A program made the position numbers and the translations under genes. From Oehlia diaphana (lineage: Eukaryota > Glomeromycota > Glomeromycetes > Glomerales > Glomeraceae), in assembly GCA_003833135.1 (NCBI GenBank), contig QZLH01002072.1, forward strand, positions 1 through 18,126: 18,126 nucleotides of DNA, given 5' to 3'. Below the pieces are notes generated by a model, which saw nothing but the letters and a program-made list of their open reading frames with translations, ran no database searches and had not been told where the DNA came from. Of the stretch, positions 1 through 8,064 are shown in pieces; position 1 is the first letter of the stretch, and each line of letters starts with the position of its first letter.

Positions 1-15
1 TGTGGACGGCTTTGA

Positions 16-156
16 GAGCAATTTGCCCGAGGTAAGCTCAAATGGCTGGTTAGCGCCTACCATGGGAAACTTAATGGTGAGGTCGTATGGGCTGAAGAGG
101 CTAAAATATCGGGTGTGCCAGAACTGGCAAATTTGCACTACTCAGATATAACCTAA
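16..156 (+). CDS. C-terminal fragment of an unrecognised protein (5' cut by window edge)
   Basis: A 46-codon open frame ends with TAA at 154-156; an in-frame TGA lies at 13-15. The peptide contains GKLKWLVSAYHGKLNGEVVW and then PELANLHYSDIT before the stop. The composition is protein-like and the DNA is clearly richer in G+C than what follows, which is why this frame is preferred. The next frame (2-151) is also open but reads less like a protein. The TGA at 13 may mean a splice acceptor just downstream (AG at 17-18), or that the fragment is already a pseudogene. I do not recognise the family. Confidence 0.3.
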   Translation, partial: EQFARGKLKWLVSAYHGKLNGEVVWAEEAKISGVPELANLHYSDIT

Positions 157-602
157 CAGCATTCAGAAAAATTCTTCATGTGATATAGTTTTATTTATCA
201 CATTGTTATGTTGCTGTCTGAGTTTCACTATTTATATTTATCTGAGGGACTTTTTTTTCAAATAGATGAAGTTCTATATGTCACATTTTATTCATTCTTT
301 GATTACGTGTTTGGAGTAGTTGGTTAAGAAGTATTGGGTAAATGTAATGAAGAATTTCAGTAATCTGATATTACTCTTAATTCTTACCAATCTTTTTATG
401 ATGCACAGGTCAAACAGATGCTATTGTCACAAAATTTGCCTAGAATTTTTCTGGCAAATTAAGAAATATCCTGGTAAATTAGGGTAAATTGTGTTACAAT
501 TTTGGATAATAGAGGACTTATAATTTGGCAAATTTTGTCAAATTAGCACCAATCCATAGAATTCCTAATTCAAATGTTGAGAAATTTTTTCAGTAAAGAT
601 CA
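157..602. other. AT-rich flank with scattered GGCAAATT words
   Basis: No gene is seen. From about 430 onward the words GGCAAATT, GGTAAATT and GTCAAATT recur. They look like degenerate outliers of the minisatellite that starts at 603, and one also occurs inside the coding fragment at 128-135. Confidence 0.4.
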
Positions 603-1012
603 TTAAATTGGTAAATTTTTAGTAATGTTATGTAAATGTAATGCAAATTGTGGTGAATTTAGGTAAATTTTTAAATTTTTAGTAATAACATGTGAACGTA
701 ATGCAAATTATGATAAATTTTGGCAAATGTTTAGTAATGTGATGCAAATGTAATGTGAATTGTGGTGAATTTAGTAAATTTTTAGTAATGTTATGCAAAC
801 GTAATGTACATTGTGGTAAATTTAGTCAAATTTTTAGTAATGATATGTAAACGTAATACAAATTGTAGTAAATTTTGGCAAATGTTTAGTAATGTTATGC
901 AAACATAATGTAAATTGTGTAAATTTTAGGCAAATGTTTAGTAATAACATGCAAACAAAATGTAAATTGTGGTGAATTTTAGTCAAATGTTTAGTAATTA
1001 GTAATGACATGA
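603..1012. repeat. Minisatellite, about 8 units with a period of about 52 bp
   Basis: The anchor AGTAAT(G/A)(N)(T/C)AT recurs at about 621, 681, 733, 784, 836, 888, 940 and 993/1000. Spacing is 60 for the first interval, then 51-53. Each unit reads roughly TTTAGTAATGTTATGCAAAC, then GTAATGTAAATTGTGGTGAA, then TTTAGGCAAA. The first interval holds an extra partial TAAATTTT block, and the last unit repeats the AGTAAT anchor. The 62-codon reverse-strand open frame over 834-1022 is only the repeat read through and is not a gene. Units vary between ATGTTATGC and ATAACATGC versions. Confidence 0.85.
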
Positions 1013-1357
1013 AAATTGCCAAATTTACTAAATTTAAAATAGATATTTATAAATAATCCTTTAATATTCCTACATATTCTTCCTACACCCTTACTGATAT
1101 TCTTTTTTTTCTTAAGAACATTACCATGAATGATAATTTTTTATTTATTTTTTTTGATTGATCACGCATATTATCTATAATTTCCTGCAATTCATTTAAT
1201 CCATCATCAGATATGATCTAAACAATCCTCTAAAATCCCACCATTAATACCACAAAACCTTCATTATTACTACCAAAAAGGAAACTTCTCAACAAATATA
1301 ATCGTTAAAAAGAATTTCAATAAATAAAAATCTAAAAATAAATCACATTTGTTATTT
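1013..1357. other. AT-rich spacer, no gene seen
   Basis: Homopolymer-rich, low-complexity DNA between the minisatellite and the duplicated gene tail. No reading frame, RNA or repeat worth naming. Confidence 0.4.
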
Positions 1358-1365
1358 TGTTAACT

Positions 1366-1539
1366 TTATTCTTCTTCTTCACTCTCCAATTCTGATTCAT
1401 CACTTGATTCTTTGTCAATAGATTTATAAACTGAGGGAGATTCTTGCTTTCTGTCTTTAAGTGCCCACCAAATTACATTTGGAAGTACTTTCTTATTTTT
1501 CTAAAATTCATCTTTAAAAATATGAGGACGTAGAGGTAT
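1366..1539 (-). pseudogene. Gene-tail copy 1, acidic C-terminus, unrecognised family
   Basis: On the reverse strand one frame reads IPLRPHIFKDEF, a TAG stop, KNKKVLPNVIWWALKDRKQE, then SPSVYKSIDKESSDE, and ends in a Glu/Ser-rich acidic tail at TAA 1366-1368. The second copy at 1628-1869 shows the same peptide, which argues that this was once translated. The stop within DEF*KNKK corresponds to DEFWK in copy 2. The order is a short aromatic/hydrophobic segment, a VIWWALKD core, then a Ser/Glu-rich disordered end. I do not recognise the family. Confidence 0.45.
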
Positions 1540-1627
1540 GTTTCAAAAATTCAAAATATTTTCTAAAAATTCTGTTCCATAAAAAAAAAGAAAACGGTAA
1601 TACCTAATTACCATAACTTTGTTGACT

Positions 1628-1869
1628 TTATTGACTTTGTTCTTTTTCTTCACTCTCCAATTCTGATTCATCACTTGCTTCTTTGTCAATAGATTTATGA
1701 ACTGAGAGAGATTCTCACTTTTTGTCTTTAAGTGCCCACCAAATTACATTTGGTGGTACTTTCTTATTTTCCAAAATTCATCTTTAAGAATATGAGAATA
1801 TAGAGGTATGCTCCAAATCCAGTCAATCCAGATATCTGGTCATTCATAACCAGATTCAGGTTCATCCAT
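1628..1869 (-). pseudogene. Gene-tail copy 2 of the same unrecognised gene
   Basis: The reverse strand reads MDEPESGYE, TGA, PDIWIDWIWSIPLYSHILKD, EFWK, then after a one-base shift VPPNVIWWALKDKK, TGA, ESLSVHKSIDKEASDESELE and an acidic end with TAA at 1628-1630. Lesions relative to copy 1 are a TGA in GYE*PD, a frameshift near KIRK/KKVP and a TGA after LKDKK. The two copies lie in tandem about 260 bp apart and have different lesions, so they decayed independently after duplication. Copy 2 keeps more of the upstream sequence than copy 1. Confidence 0.45.
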
Positions 1870-1915
1870 TTGTATCACAAGATTAACCAGATGGATCATC
1901 AGATATCTGGTGATG
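1828..1915. repeat. Pair of palindromic CAGATATCTGG motifs, 72 bp apart
   Basis: CCAGATATCTGG (1828-1839) is a perfect 12 bp palindrome. CAGATATCTGG recurs at 1900-1910 inside CATCAGATATCTGGTGATG. Because the core is self-complementary the two copies are both direct and inverted, and with their flanks they pair imperfectly over about 19 bp. This could be a very short foldback element or chance; the left motif also lies within the coding relic of copy 2. Confidence 0.35.
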
Positions 1916-1959
1916 ATTTTTTTTTTCTCCGCTTTTTTTTTACTTTTATTATTATGTTC

Positions 1960-2729
1960 CAGAAGACAGACAAAAAAAGTTTAAATTTTTTTAATTTTGT
2001 ATTTTTTTATTTTTATTGATTGGTTTCTTTAATATAAGGTTATAATGGCATTATGGACTGCAGATTTCAATAATGGAAGTTAAGGTAACTTCTTTTTACT
2101 CTTCTCTTGTCTTTGAAACGTCATTAATATTCCTTTATTTCTTTTATAAGGACTGGATTAGAACTTTGGACTTTGGACTTTTCTTTCATTTTGGGACGTT
2201 GCTAACATTTCATTTGTATTTTTTTCTTTAGAGGTTTTCTTGCACATGTTTTTACATGATGATTATTGCTATTGTATCATTATTAGATGTAGACATTTGT
2301 TAAACTGGATGAGATTGATCAATAACCACAACAAATATCACATAACAAATTTCTGATCTGTCAAGAAATCATATAAAAACCAACAGTATACATATGGTCA
2401 CGACTACTCTCTTTCCTAATCAGTCAATACCTGAGTATGTAGATTCCATTTGTCATGGTTTACATGTCAAATGATCACAACATCTTTATCTATCCAAACA
2501 CTCACAAATCTTTTAACTATCCAAACACCTTAGAGTGAAAAACTTGCATAATAATTACATCGTGTTATATATACAATTAAACAAAAACCATATCTTTTGT
2601 TAATCATTTAAAATTTCTTTTATAAGACTTTATGATTTTGCTGATAAAGTTTAAAAGAAAAAAATTGAGTCTTTTTTTTCCTATTCTTTAAATATTTAAA
2701 ATGAAACAGATAAACTATTTAGTAAGAAA
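1960..2729. other. Gene-poor stretch with an intron-like pattern at 2055-2230
   Basis: No convincing gene. From 2055 the sequence has an ATG with a 12-codon frame (MALWTADFNNGS, TAA), a GTAACTTC donor-like site just after it, and acceptor-like pyrimidine-AG sites near 2150 and 2232. ACTTTGGACTTTGGACTTTT at 2163-2182 is a short direct repeat. The remainder is AT-rich with nothing recognisable. Confidence 0.3.
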
Positions 2730-2781
2730 ATCACCTCCAAGAATTGAACTTGGACACGGAAATTGTGGAACCAACGGTGAT
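2730..2781 (-). other. tRNA-like relic: intact T-arm closed by a 6-bp acceptor-like stem
   Basis: On the reverse strand a perfect 5-bp stem CCAAG/CTTGG encloses the 7-nt loop TTCAATT, which fits the tRNA T-loop consensus TTCRANY. It is followed by GGTGAT, which pairs exactly with ATCACC at the 5' end. Only 22 nt separate the acceptor 5' strand from the T-arm, so a D-arm and a normal anticodon arm do not fit. A weak CAC/GTG stem with a 7-nt loop is possible there. It could be a deleted tRNA, a tRNA-derived SINE head, or coincidence. Confidence 0.3.
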
Positions 2782-2790
2782 GGGTAGTAA

Positions 2791-2829
2791 TTGTTGAGTT
2801 AATAAGTTATTAAGGAAAGAACTCAACAA
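2791..2829. repeat. Perfect 10-bp hairpin
   Basis: TTGTTGAGTT (2791-2800) and AACTCAACAA (2820-2829) are exact inverted copies around a 19-nt loop. It lies 10 bp from the tRNA-like segment and is part of a dense run of inverted repeats up to 2991. Confidence 0.6.
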
Positions 2830-2901
2830 AGGAACAAAATAAAGGGTATCACATGTGAAGAATGAAATCACATGAGATAGATCAATTGATCAAGAAAGGG
2901 T

Positions 2902-2991
2902 AAATTTTTACAAGACAAAGGATCTCTCTGACACCAATCAGCGCGGTGCTATGCTTCATGGGCGATGCAAATGATCCCCTTGTAAAAATTA
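2902..2991. repeat. Long hairpin with a GC-richer loop
   Basis: AATTTTTACAAG...GGATC (2903-2924) pairs with GATCCCCTTGTAAAAATT (2973-2990), with a small bulge. The loop (2925-2972) is much richer in G+C than its surroundings and holds the near-palindrome AGCGCGGTGCT. Short palindromes TCACATGTGA (2850-2859) and GATCAATTGATC (2880-2891) lie just before it. No protein frame was seen in the loop. Confidence 0.45.
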
Positions 2992-3830
2992 TCTATCTAA
3001 GAATGGCCAAGTATTCCTGAGTTGACCAAAGGGTAAAGATTACGTCTTCATACTATATTTGGTAAGCAATGGACCTAGCTACATAATATAAATTAATTAA
3101 ATAATGTCTAAATTATTTGGAATTTTTAAGGGTATTTTTTAGATCAACTATCAAATCCATTTTACTTTTGTAAAAAGAAAGTGAAGATAAAAGAAATAAT
3201 ATTATAGAATGAGTCAATTCATAAAAAAAATCAAGAAAATAAAAAAGAGAATTAAGAAATAAAAGAAGAATTGACATAACAGGAGAATATTGTAATAATA
3301 ATGAAAGTTTTGAAATAAGAAAATGTTTAATAAAAAGAGAGAGATTTGATAGTAGATTTGATGGATGAAATTGTTGGAGGAGAAGAGAGAGATTTGAGAG
3401 AGAGAGATGTAAGGAAAGGAAAAAGAATGTATTAATTATGGTTTTTATTAATTTTAAGAGTAAAATGAGTGTATTGGTGAGAAGATTCGTATATAGTAAT
3501 AAAAGTGCAAAAAGAATATAGAAGTAAGTGATGAATATTGATAAATATTGAGAAGTAAATGGTTCTGCAGATTGAAGATGATAAGAAAAGCATTTATCAA
3601 GAGGAATAGTATTCAAAGGAGTATTAATAAAATTTGCACACATTTGATAAGACATTTTAAAGATTATAGTAATATGTAAATAATATTTGAGAAAAAAAAT
3701 TTGATTTGTATGAAAAATTAGAAAATTTGTGACTGAAAATTTGATTGTAAAATTTGATTGTAAAGATTTTATTTTCTCATGAGAAAAATTTAAGGGTATA
3801 TATATACTTGTAAAAACCCTTTGATACATA
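2992..3830. other. Purine-biased tract; long reverse-strand frame is probably spurious
   Basis: The + strand from about 3160 to 3480 is strongly A/G-biased. The complementary pyrimidine strand rarely forms TAA, TAG or TGA and so leaves a 238-codon open frame (3113-3829, -). Its product is almost entirely Leu/Phe/Ser/Ile/Asn without domain motifs, starts with MYQRVFTSIY and shows no signal or regular membrane-span spacing. I read it as a base-composition artefact rather than a gene, but cannot exclude a fast-evolving hydrophobic protein. Confidence 0.45.
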
Positions 3831-3869
3831 GTGACTCATATAAAAAAATTAAGATTATGTATGAGTCAC
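3831..3869. promoter_or_regulatory. 10-bp inverted repeat containing TGACTCA and TGAGTCA
   Basis: GTGACTCATA (3831-3840) and TATGAGTCAC (3860-3869) are perfect inverted copies with a 19-nt spacer. Each arm contains the bZIP (Gcn4/AP-1 type) heptamer TGA(C/G)TCA. It abuts the start of the doubtful 238-codon reverse frame. It could be a paired bZIP site or simply a hairpin. Confidence 0.35.
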
Positions 3870-4670
3870 ATTTATAATATCAATTAATTTATCTAAAACT
3901 AGAAATATTGATTAGCTTAATGATGACTAATAATCTATAATTGTGGCTTATAATACACATGGTTTATAATATTGTGTAATTAATATTTTATTGAATAATA
4001 TCTAAACAGAAATTATACAATGATGATACTATATTATTTGACTAATATTTTATATTGCTTGATTAATATCTAATTTATTGCTTCAGTACTTATTATATTG
4101 TAACTAACAAATTAACAGTAAAGATAAAGCTCTTTTTTAATAAAAAATTTTTGAATGTTTCGCGTAATATGAATTGTAAAATTTTATTTTTTAAAATGAA
4201 GTATATTATGCAACAAACAAAAATGAACAATAATATGATATTTTATAAATCAAAAAGTTATGAATTGTCGTAATTATCATATCAAAAACACATCAGATAT
4301 AGAATTTGATATTTTGCTAAGATCTGCCAATGATAAAGTTCTCACCATCGCATGATCATAAGGGTATGACTAATCATTGATCGGAGTTGTAATTAGCAAT
4401 CACAAGCTTGTGTATTATTAATTCTTCTGGGATAATACTACTTTTTCCAAATTTAACAATGTTATTAGGTTTGTACAAGAGTTTCAAACTTTCAAAAGCT
4501 AAAAATCTCAGATGATTATAACCAAATATATAAAAAAAAACTTAGATTATCATTAATGATCAGATTATCATATATCACAAGTTTTGAGTCTGTTTAACTA
4601 TCTAAATTATCAAAATTATTTCTTTCAATTTTAAGATTTTTTAGCAAAATCAGTCATAAAATTTGGCTGA
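3870..4670. other. AT-rich stretch without a recognised gene
   Basis: No coding frame is visible. A slightly GC-richer patch at 4320-4440 holds TGATCATAAGGGTATGACTA and GATCGGAGTTGTAATTAGCA but matches nothing I recognise. ATCATTAATGAT (near 4550) is a 12-bp palindrome. AAAATCAG/CTGATTTT (about 4646-4678) are inverted just before the T-tract. Confidence 0.35.
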
Positions 4671-4693
4671 TTTTTTTTTTTTTTTTTTTTTTG

Positions 4694-4753
<60 letters not shown>
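4671..4753. repeat. T22-G-T27 tract joined directly to A33
   Basis: A T run (4671-4692), one G, 27 T (4694-4720) and 33 A (4721-4753) form a nearly perfect A:T palindrome over 80 bp long, followed by a degenerate GAAAA tract. It could mark two poly(A)-tailed insertions in opposite orientations, replication slippage, or an assembly error. The reverse-strand frame running into it is a poly-Phe artefact. Confidence 0.75.
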
Positions 4754-4755
<2 letters not shown>

Positions 4756-5287
4756 AAAAAGAAAAGAAAAGAGATAAAGAGATTTGAAATAAGTATATCA
4801 AATGGGGTATTTTCTAAAGTTTTGATTTGTTGATCAAAATTCTTTAGATTTGATTTTTTAAAAAAAATGGGAATATTTAAAAGATAGTAAATATGAAAAA
4901 AAAGCCACTCACTTTCCAAATAAAATTTCGGGTGACTTTTTACATTGCCATAAAAGTTTACAACAATGAACTATAAAACTGCGATGAATCTAAAGCAAAT
5001 AAGGAAATTAAAAAGGAAATTATTTATCCGATTTCCCGATTTCCCGACCTTCCGATTTCCCGTGGAATAATAACAAAACGGAAAAGAATAAAAAAGCGAA
5101 TAAAAACTAAAAACGTATAAAAAGTTAAAAATGAATAAAAACGTATTAAATATTAACATTTATTAAAATATCTTTTTTTTTTTTTTTTTCTTCCTCTTCT
5201 TCTTTTCATCGTTCTTTTTTTAAAAACTCTTTTGTTATCTTAAAATTTTTTTATTAATACTTTTAATACTTGTAATATTCCTTTTAA
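4754..5287. other. AT-rich stretch with an octamer repeat and a pyrimidine tract
   Basis: No gene. CCGATTTC repeats four times in tandem at 5028-5062 (third unit CCGACCTT). A T-rich pyrimidine tract with CTTCCTCTTCTTC runs at about 5173-5220. AAAAACGTAT occurs twice near 5110-5150. The open frame on the reverse strand here has no protein-like features. Confidence 0.4.
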
Positions 5288-5289
5288 TA

Positions 5290-5432
5290 CAGTATAACGA
5301 CTATACGATATAACGAATTTTCATGGTAAAACGGATAAAGTGATTTTTTAAGGGTTTATCTTTATAAATAAACATATAAAAATCGGTATATATTTTGATA
5401 TAAGGAGGGTTCATTATATCGAGTTTTAACTG
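5290..5432. mobile_element. 143-bp MITE with CAGT-type TIRs and TA target duplication
   Basis: The left end, CAGTATAACGACTATACGAT and on to ATAACGAA, and the inverted right end, CAGTTAAAACTCGATATAAT then GAACCC, share CAGT and CGATATAAYGAA with a short gap. TA flanks both sides (5288-5289 and 5433-5434). Termini in CAGT with TA duplication fit the Tc1/mariner superfamily, pogo/Tigger-like branch. The element is far too short to code, so it would be non-autonomous. Confidence 0.65.
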
Positions 5433-5560
5433 TATTAACAAAAACACTTTTGGATAGTTTATTGTTTTACGGGACTTGCTGAAAAATTATTGAACTATTA
5501 TTGAACTTTATGAAATAAAAATCACGTATCGCAAAAATATCAACGTGAACAAGAGAAAAT

Positions 5561-5590
5561 AAGAGTTATAAGAGTTATAAGAGTTATAAG
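5561..5590. repeat. 9-bp tandem repeat, three copies
   Basis: AAGAGTTAT is repeated three times without error, followed by AAG. It is a simple tandem repeat with no evident function. Confidence 0.7.
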
Positions 5591-5624
5591 ACCGCTTAAC
5601 ATGACTTAATCCGACTTTAACTAA

Positions 5625-5774
5625 ATATATATTTATCGTTCTTCTCAATCCAGAAATAGCTTTGAAGATGAAAAGAATGGTTATAATGAAAATTATGAAA
5701 GTTTGAATCAGCTGATGCTTGCGTTTTCCACTTTGGTGGTATATGTTGTGCTTCAGATGATTTGCGTCAGATGA
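5625..5774 (+). other. Short open frame of doubtful coding status
   Basis: A 49-codon stop-free stretch between TAA (5622) and TGA (5772) reads RSSQSRNSFEDEKNGYNENY then ESLNQLMLAFSTLVV. The first half is hydrophilic and protein-like, and the region is richer in G+C than its flanks. There is no upstream start codon. The TCAGATGATTTGCG segment near its end is tandemly repeated. It may be a gene relic; the family is not recognised. Confidence 0.15.
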
Positions 5775-6953
5775 TTGATAAACTCAAGATATCTCTGTGA
5801 TTTAAATGCTATCCCTTCAATGTGTGAAATATGTGAAATGTGTGAAATATCATAATAAATTCGGGTAAAATCATAAGTAAAATTCAAATCACCTCGTGAA
5901 TAATTTAAATAATTTGAATAATTGGATGATATTTTATGTAAATTATGATTGAACGAAAAAAAAATTACGTTACGTCATACTTAAAAATTTAAGTTTTTTA
6001 TAATACGATTCGTATTTTATAATATTTTATGTGATTATTTTTAAATATCTAATGCAAATGTCACCTGAGAACACCTGATGGCGCGAATATACGCAATACA
6101 CACATTAATACAGTATGTATACTTATATATACATATATTGATATTAAAACTGTAATTAACAATATATATATATATAATATATATCAGGTTTTTTTTATTA
6201 TTATTATTTTAATTTATTGAAATAAATTAAATTCAATTTAAATTCATTACATAAATTATATATATACATACATATATAAAAAAAAAAATTTTTTTTTTTT
6301 AATTAATCCAAATTTATATTACAAAAAAAAAATATATATAAATATGTATAATATATATATATATATATATAAAAATAAATAAATAAATAAATTTTTAAAG
6401 TTAAAAATTGTAAAAATTTAAAAACTTATTTACTGATATTTACCAGGTTTTTCCGTTTTTCCGTGATAAATACGGTTCTTTTTTTTTCAAATCGGAAAAA
6501 TCGGAAAAAAATTGGTCATTGTTTTTTTTTTGGTTTTTTTTTTTGTTGATTTTTGGTTTGTTTTTTTTTTTTTTTTTTTTTTTTTGGTCATTTGTTAATT
6601 AATACAAAATATTAAATACAAATTAAAGTTTAATTTTAATAATAGTTTAAGTTTAGCAAAAATTTAGTCATTTTTTTCTCATTTCTCGAACTAAAACTAC
6701 TACGAAGATATTTGACAAATCAAAATATTCTTAACTTAGCATTTGTAGAAATACCTGTTAGGACGAAACCGGTCTTAGAGGTAAAGAATTAGGGAAGGTG
6801 TTAATTGATTCCTTAAAAAATGTTTAAAATTGCGGCTTTAGATATAAATGTTGTTTTGAATTTGAATCACGATCCATAATTTGAATCTTGTGTAATATCT
6901 AGAAATATAGAATATTTCATTTGTTTTTTATATTTAACATATTCATTAAAACT
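5775..6953. other. Low-complexity AT-rich stretch with microsatellites
   Basis: No gene seen. It contains a TGTGAAAT tandem repeat (about 5820-5850), (TA)n blocks (about 6120-6185 and 6345-6370), an A11/T12 junction (6278-6300), AAAT repeats, ATCGGAAAA repeats near 6490-6512 and long T tracts near 6520-6590. A GC-richer patch near 6750-6800 (ACCTGTTAGGACGAAACCGG) is unexplained. Confidence 0.5.
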
Positions 6954-7498
6954 ATGGCAAAGGCTTTTAGTGAGGATTTGAAATGGTGAATTATATATCT
7001 GTGGGTTGAAGGTTTTTCTGTAAAAGGTTATTTTATATAAGCAAAAAGAAACAAAAAAAAAAGTGCAAAACACAAATTTGAATTTGTTGATATATAAACT
7101 ATTATTTACTTTGGAATAATGTTAAAAGATTTAGGATAAAAAGTACTGGGATGAAAAAAAATTTTTTAATAACTCTATGAGGATATACTGTATATTGAAA
7201 TTGCTGCTAAGATGGCATTAAAAACGGGAAATTTCAATTACAACCATAGAGATCTTTGATATATTGTGGAAGTACTATATAAAAAAAGCTAAAGTAGTTT
7301 ATTTATTCTATATTTTAAAGCTAGAAAAAGCTGCAAAGAAAAGAAATGATATCTTGTGTGGATATTATATTATAAGCTTCAGAATGTATTTTCAATCTGA
7401 ATGGTTAATCTTTGTTGATAAAAGTGCAAAAGATGAATAAACTTCTTATCGCCAATATTTAACCATTTATCACGAAATCAAGAAGCTATTGAAAAATT
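6954..7498 (+). pseudogene. Decayed Tc1/mariner (IS630-like) transposase
   Basis: The order of homologous pieces is that of a complete N-terminal half. From ATG 6954 the frame reads MAKAFSEDLKW, TGA, IIYLWVEGFSVK, which is the start of a homeodomain-like HTH. A degenerate linker follows (KDLG*KVLG*KKIF). Then come LEKAAKKRNDILCGYYI and EWLIFVDKSAKDE, TAA, TSYRQY. The FVDxSAKDE block contains the first catalytic Asp of the DD(E/D) triad and is typical of this family (usual form DESAKDERT). Several stops and frameshifts make it dead, and it ends at a (TA)n run at 7500. The second and third catalytic acids are missing. By family it cut and pasted its own element; no TIRs could be assigned. Confidence 0.75.
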
Positions 7499-7563
7499 TG
7501 TATATATATATATATATATTATTTCCTATTATACTTCCAGAATTATCTTTAGAGATGCATTTA

Positions 7564-7699
7564 TTTCACCAAATATCGTCACACTGACAATCAATCCACT
7601 GACAGTTATATTACAGACAGGATTATTTTACTTAAAATTGTTTCATCAACGGTAATTTCACCAATGGGATCATTTCATTGACAGGTTATATTACGGACG
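7564..7699. repeat. Jumbled direct repeats (TTTCACCAA and TGACAGGTTATATTACGGAC)
   Basis: TTTCACCAA occurs at 7564 and 7656. ACTGACAGTTATATTACAGA (7598) recurs as ATTGACAGGTTATATTACGG (7677), 79 bp on. TTTCATCAA and TTTCATTGA are further variants. The spacing is not constant, so this is a degenerate cluster rather than a clean tandem array. It may be the subterminal region of a transposon next to the dead transposase. Confidence 0.45.
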
Positions 7700-7774
7700 A
7701 ATATAATAGTAATCCAATATAACAAGATACCTCCAGGTAGCATTAGTTATTTAGCTCAAAGTGCCAAATAAATG

Positions 7775-7840
7775 ATTTATTCGGAATCACATGATTTGAA
7801 AGAGAAAAAATTTATAAAAATCACGTGATATCGGATAAAT
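7775..7840. mobile_element. 66-bp MITE-like inverted repeat
   Basis: The arms ATTTATTCGGAATCACATGATTT (7775-7797) and its inverse (7818-7840) match at 19 of 23 positions around a 20-bp AT-rich centre. The right arm includes the palindrome TCACGTGA. The outer flanks AAATAAAT and AAATAACT are similar but give no clear target duplication. It may be a minimal foldback element. Confidence 0.4.
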
Positions 7841-8064
7841 AAATAACTTTTATAATAAAACAAGAGTTCATGTTTAAAGAAATACTATTTATCCGCATAT
7901 AATTAATATATTCAACAACCAGATAAAAGCTCATGCGTCCTTATTCATCACACAAGCAAATTGTCCTCACACATCAAATACTTTGAAATTCTTATTTTTA
8001 TTAAACCAACAAAAATATTGGTTACCTACTGTTCATCTCCTATTAATTTTTTTTCCCTTTTTGA

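Noticed and set aside
834..1022. 62-codon reverse-strand frame as a gene
   Set aside because: It is four minisatellite units translated.
3113..3829. 238-codon reverse-strand open frame as a gene
   Set aside because: The complementary strand is purine-biased, which removes stop codons from the pyrimidine strand. The product is Leu/Phe/Ser/Ile-rich without motifs. Kept only as a note.
4719..4919. Reverse-strand frame ending in poly-Phe
   Set aside because: Its end is the A33 tract read through; the rest is low complexity.
6750..6780. Hammerhead-ribozyme-like string GGACGAAACCGGTC
   Set aside because: The other core half (CTGATGA with stem II) is absent and stem III has no loop.
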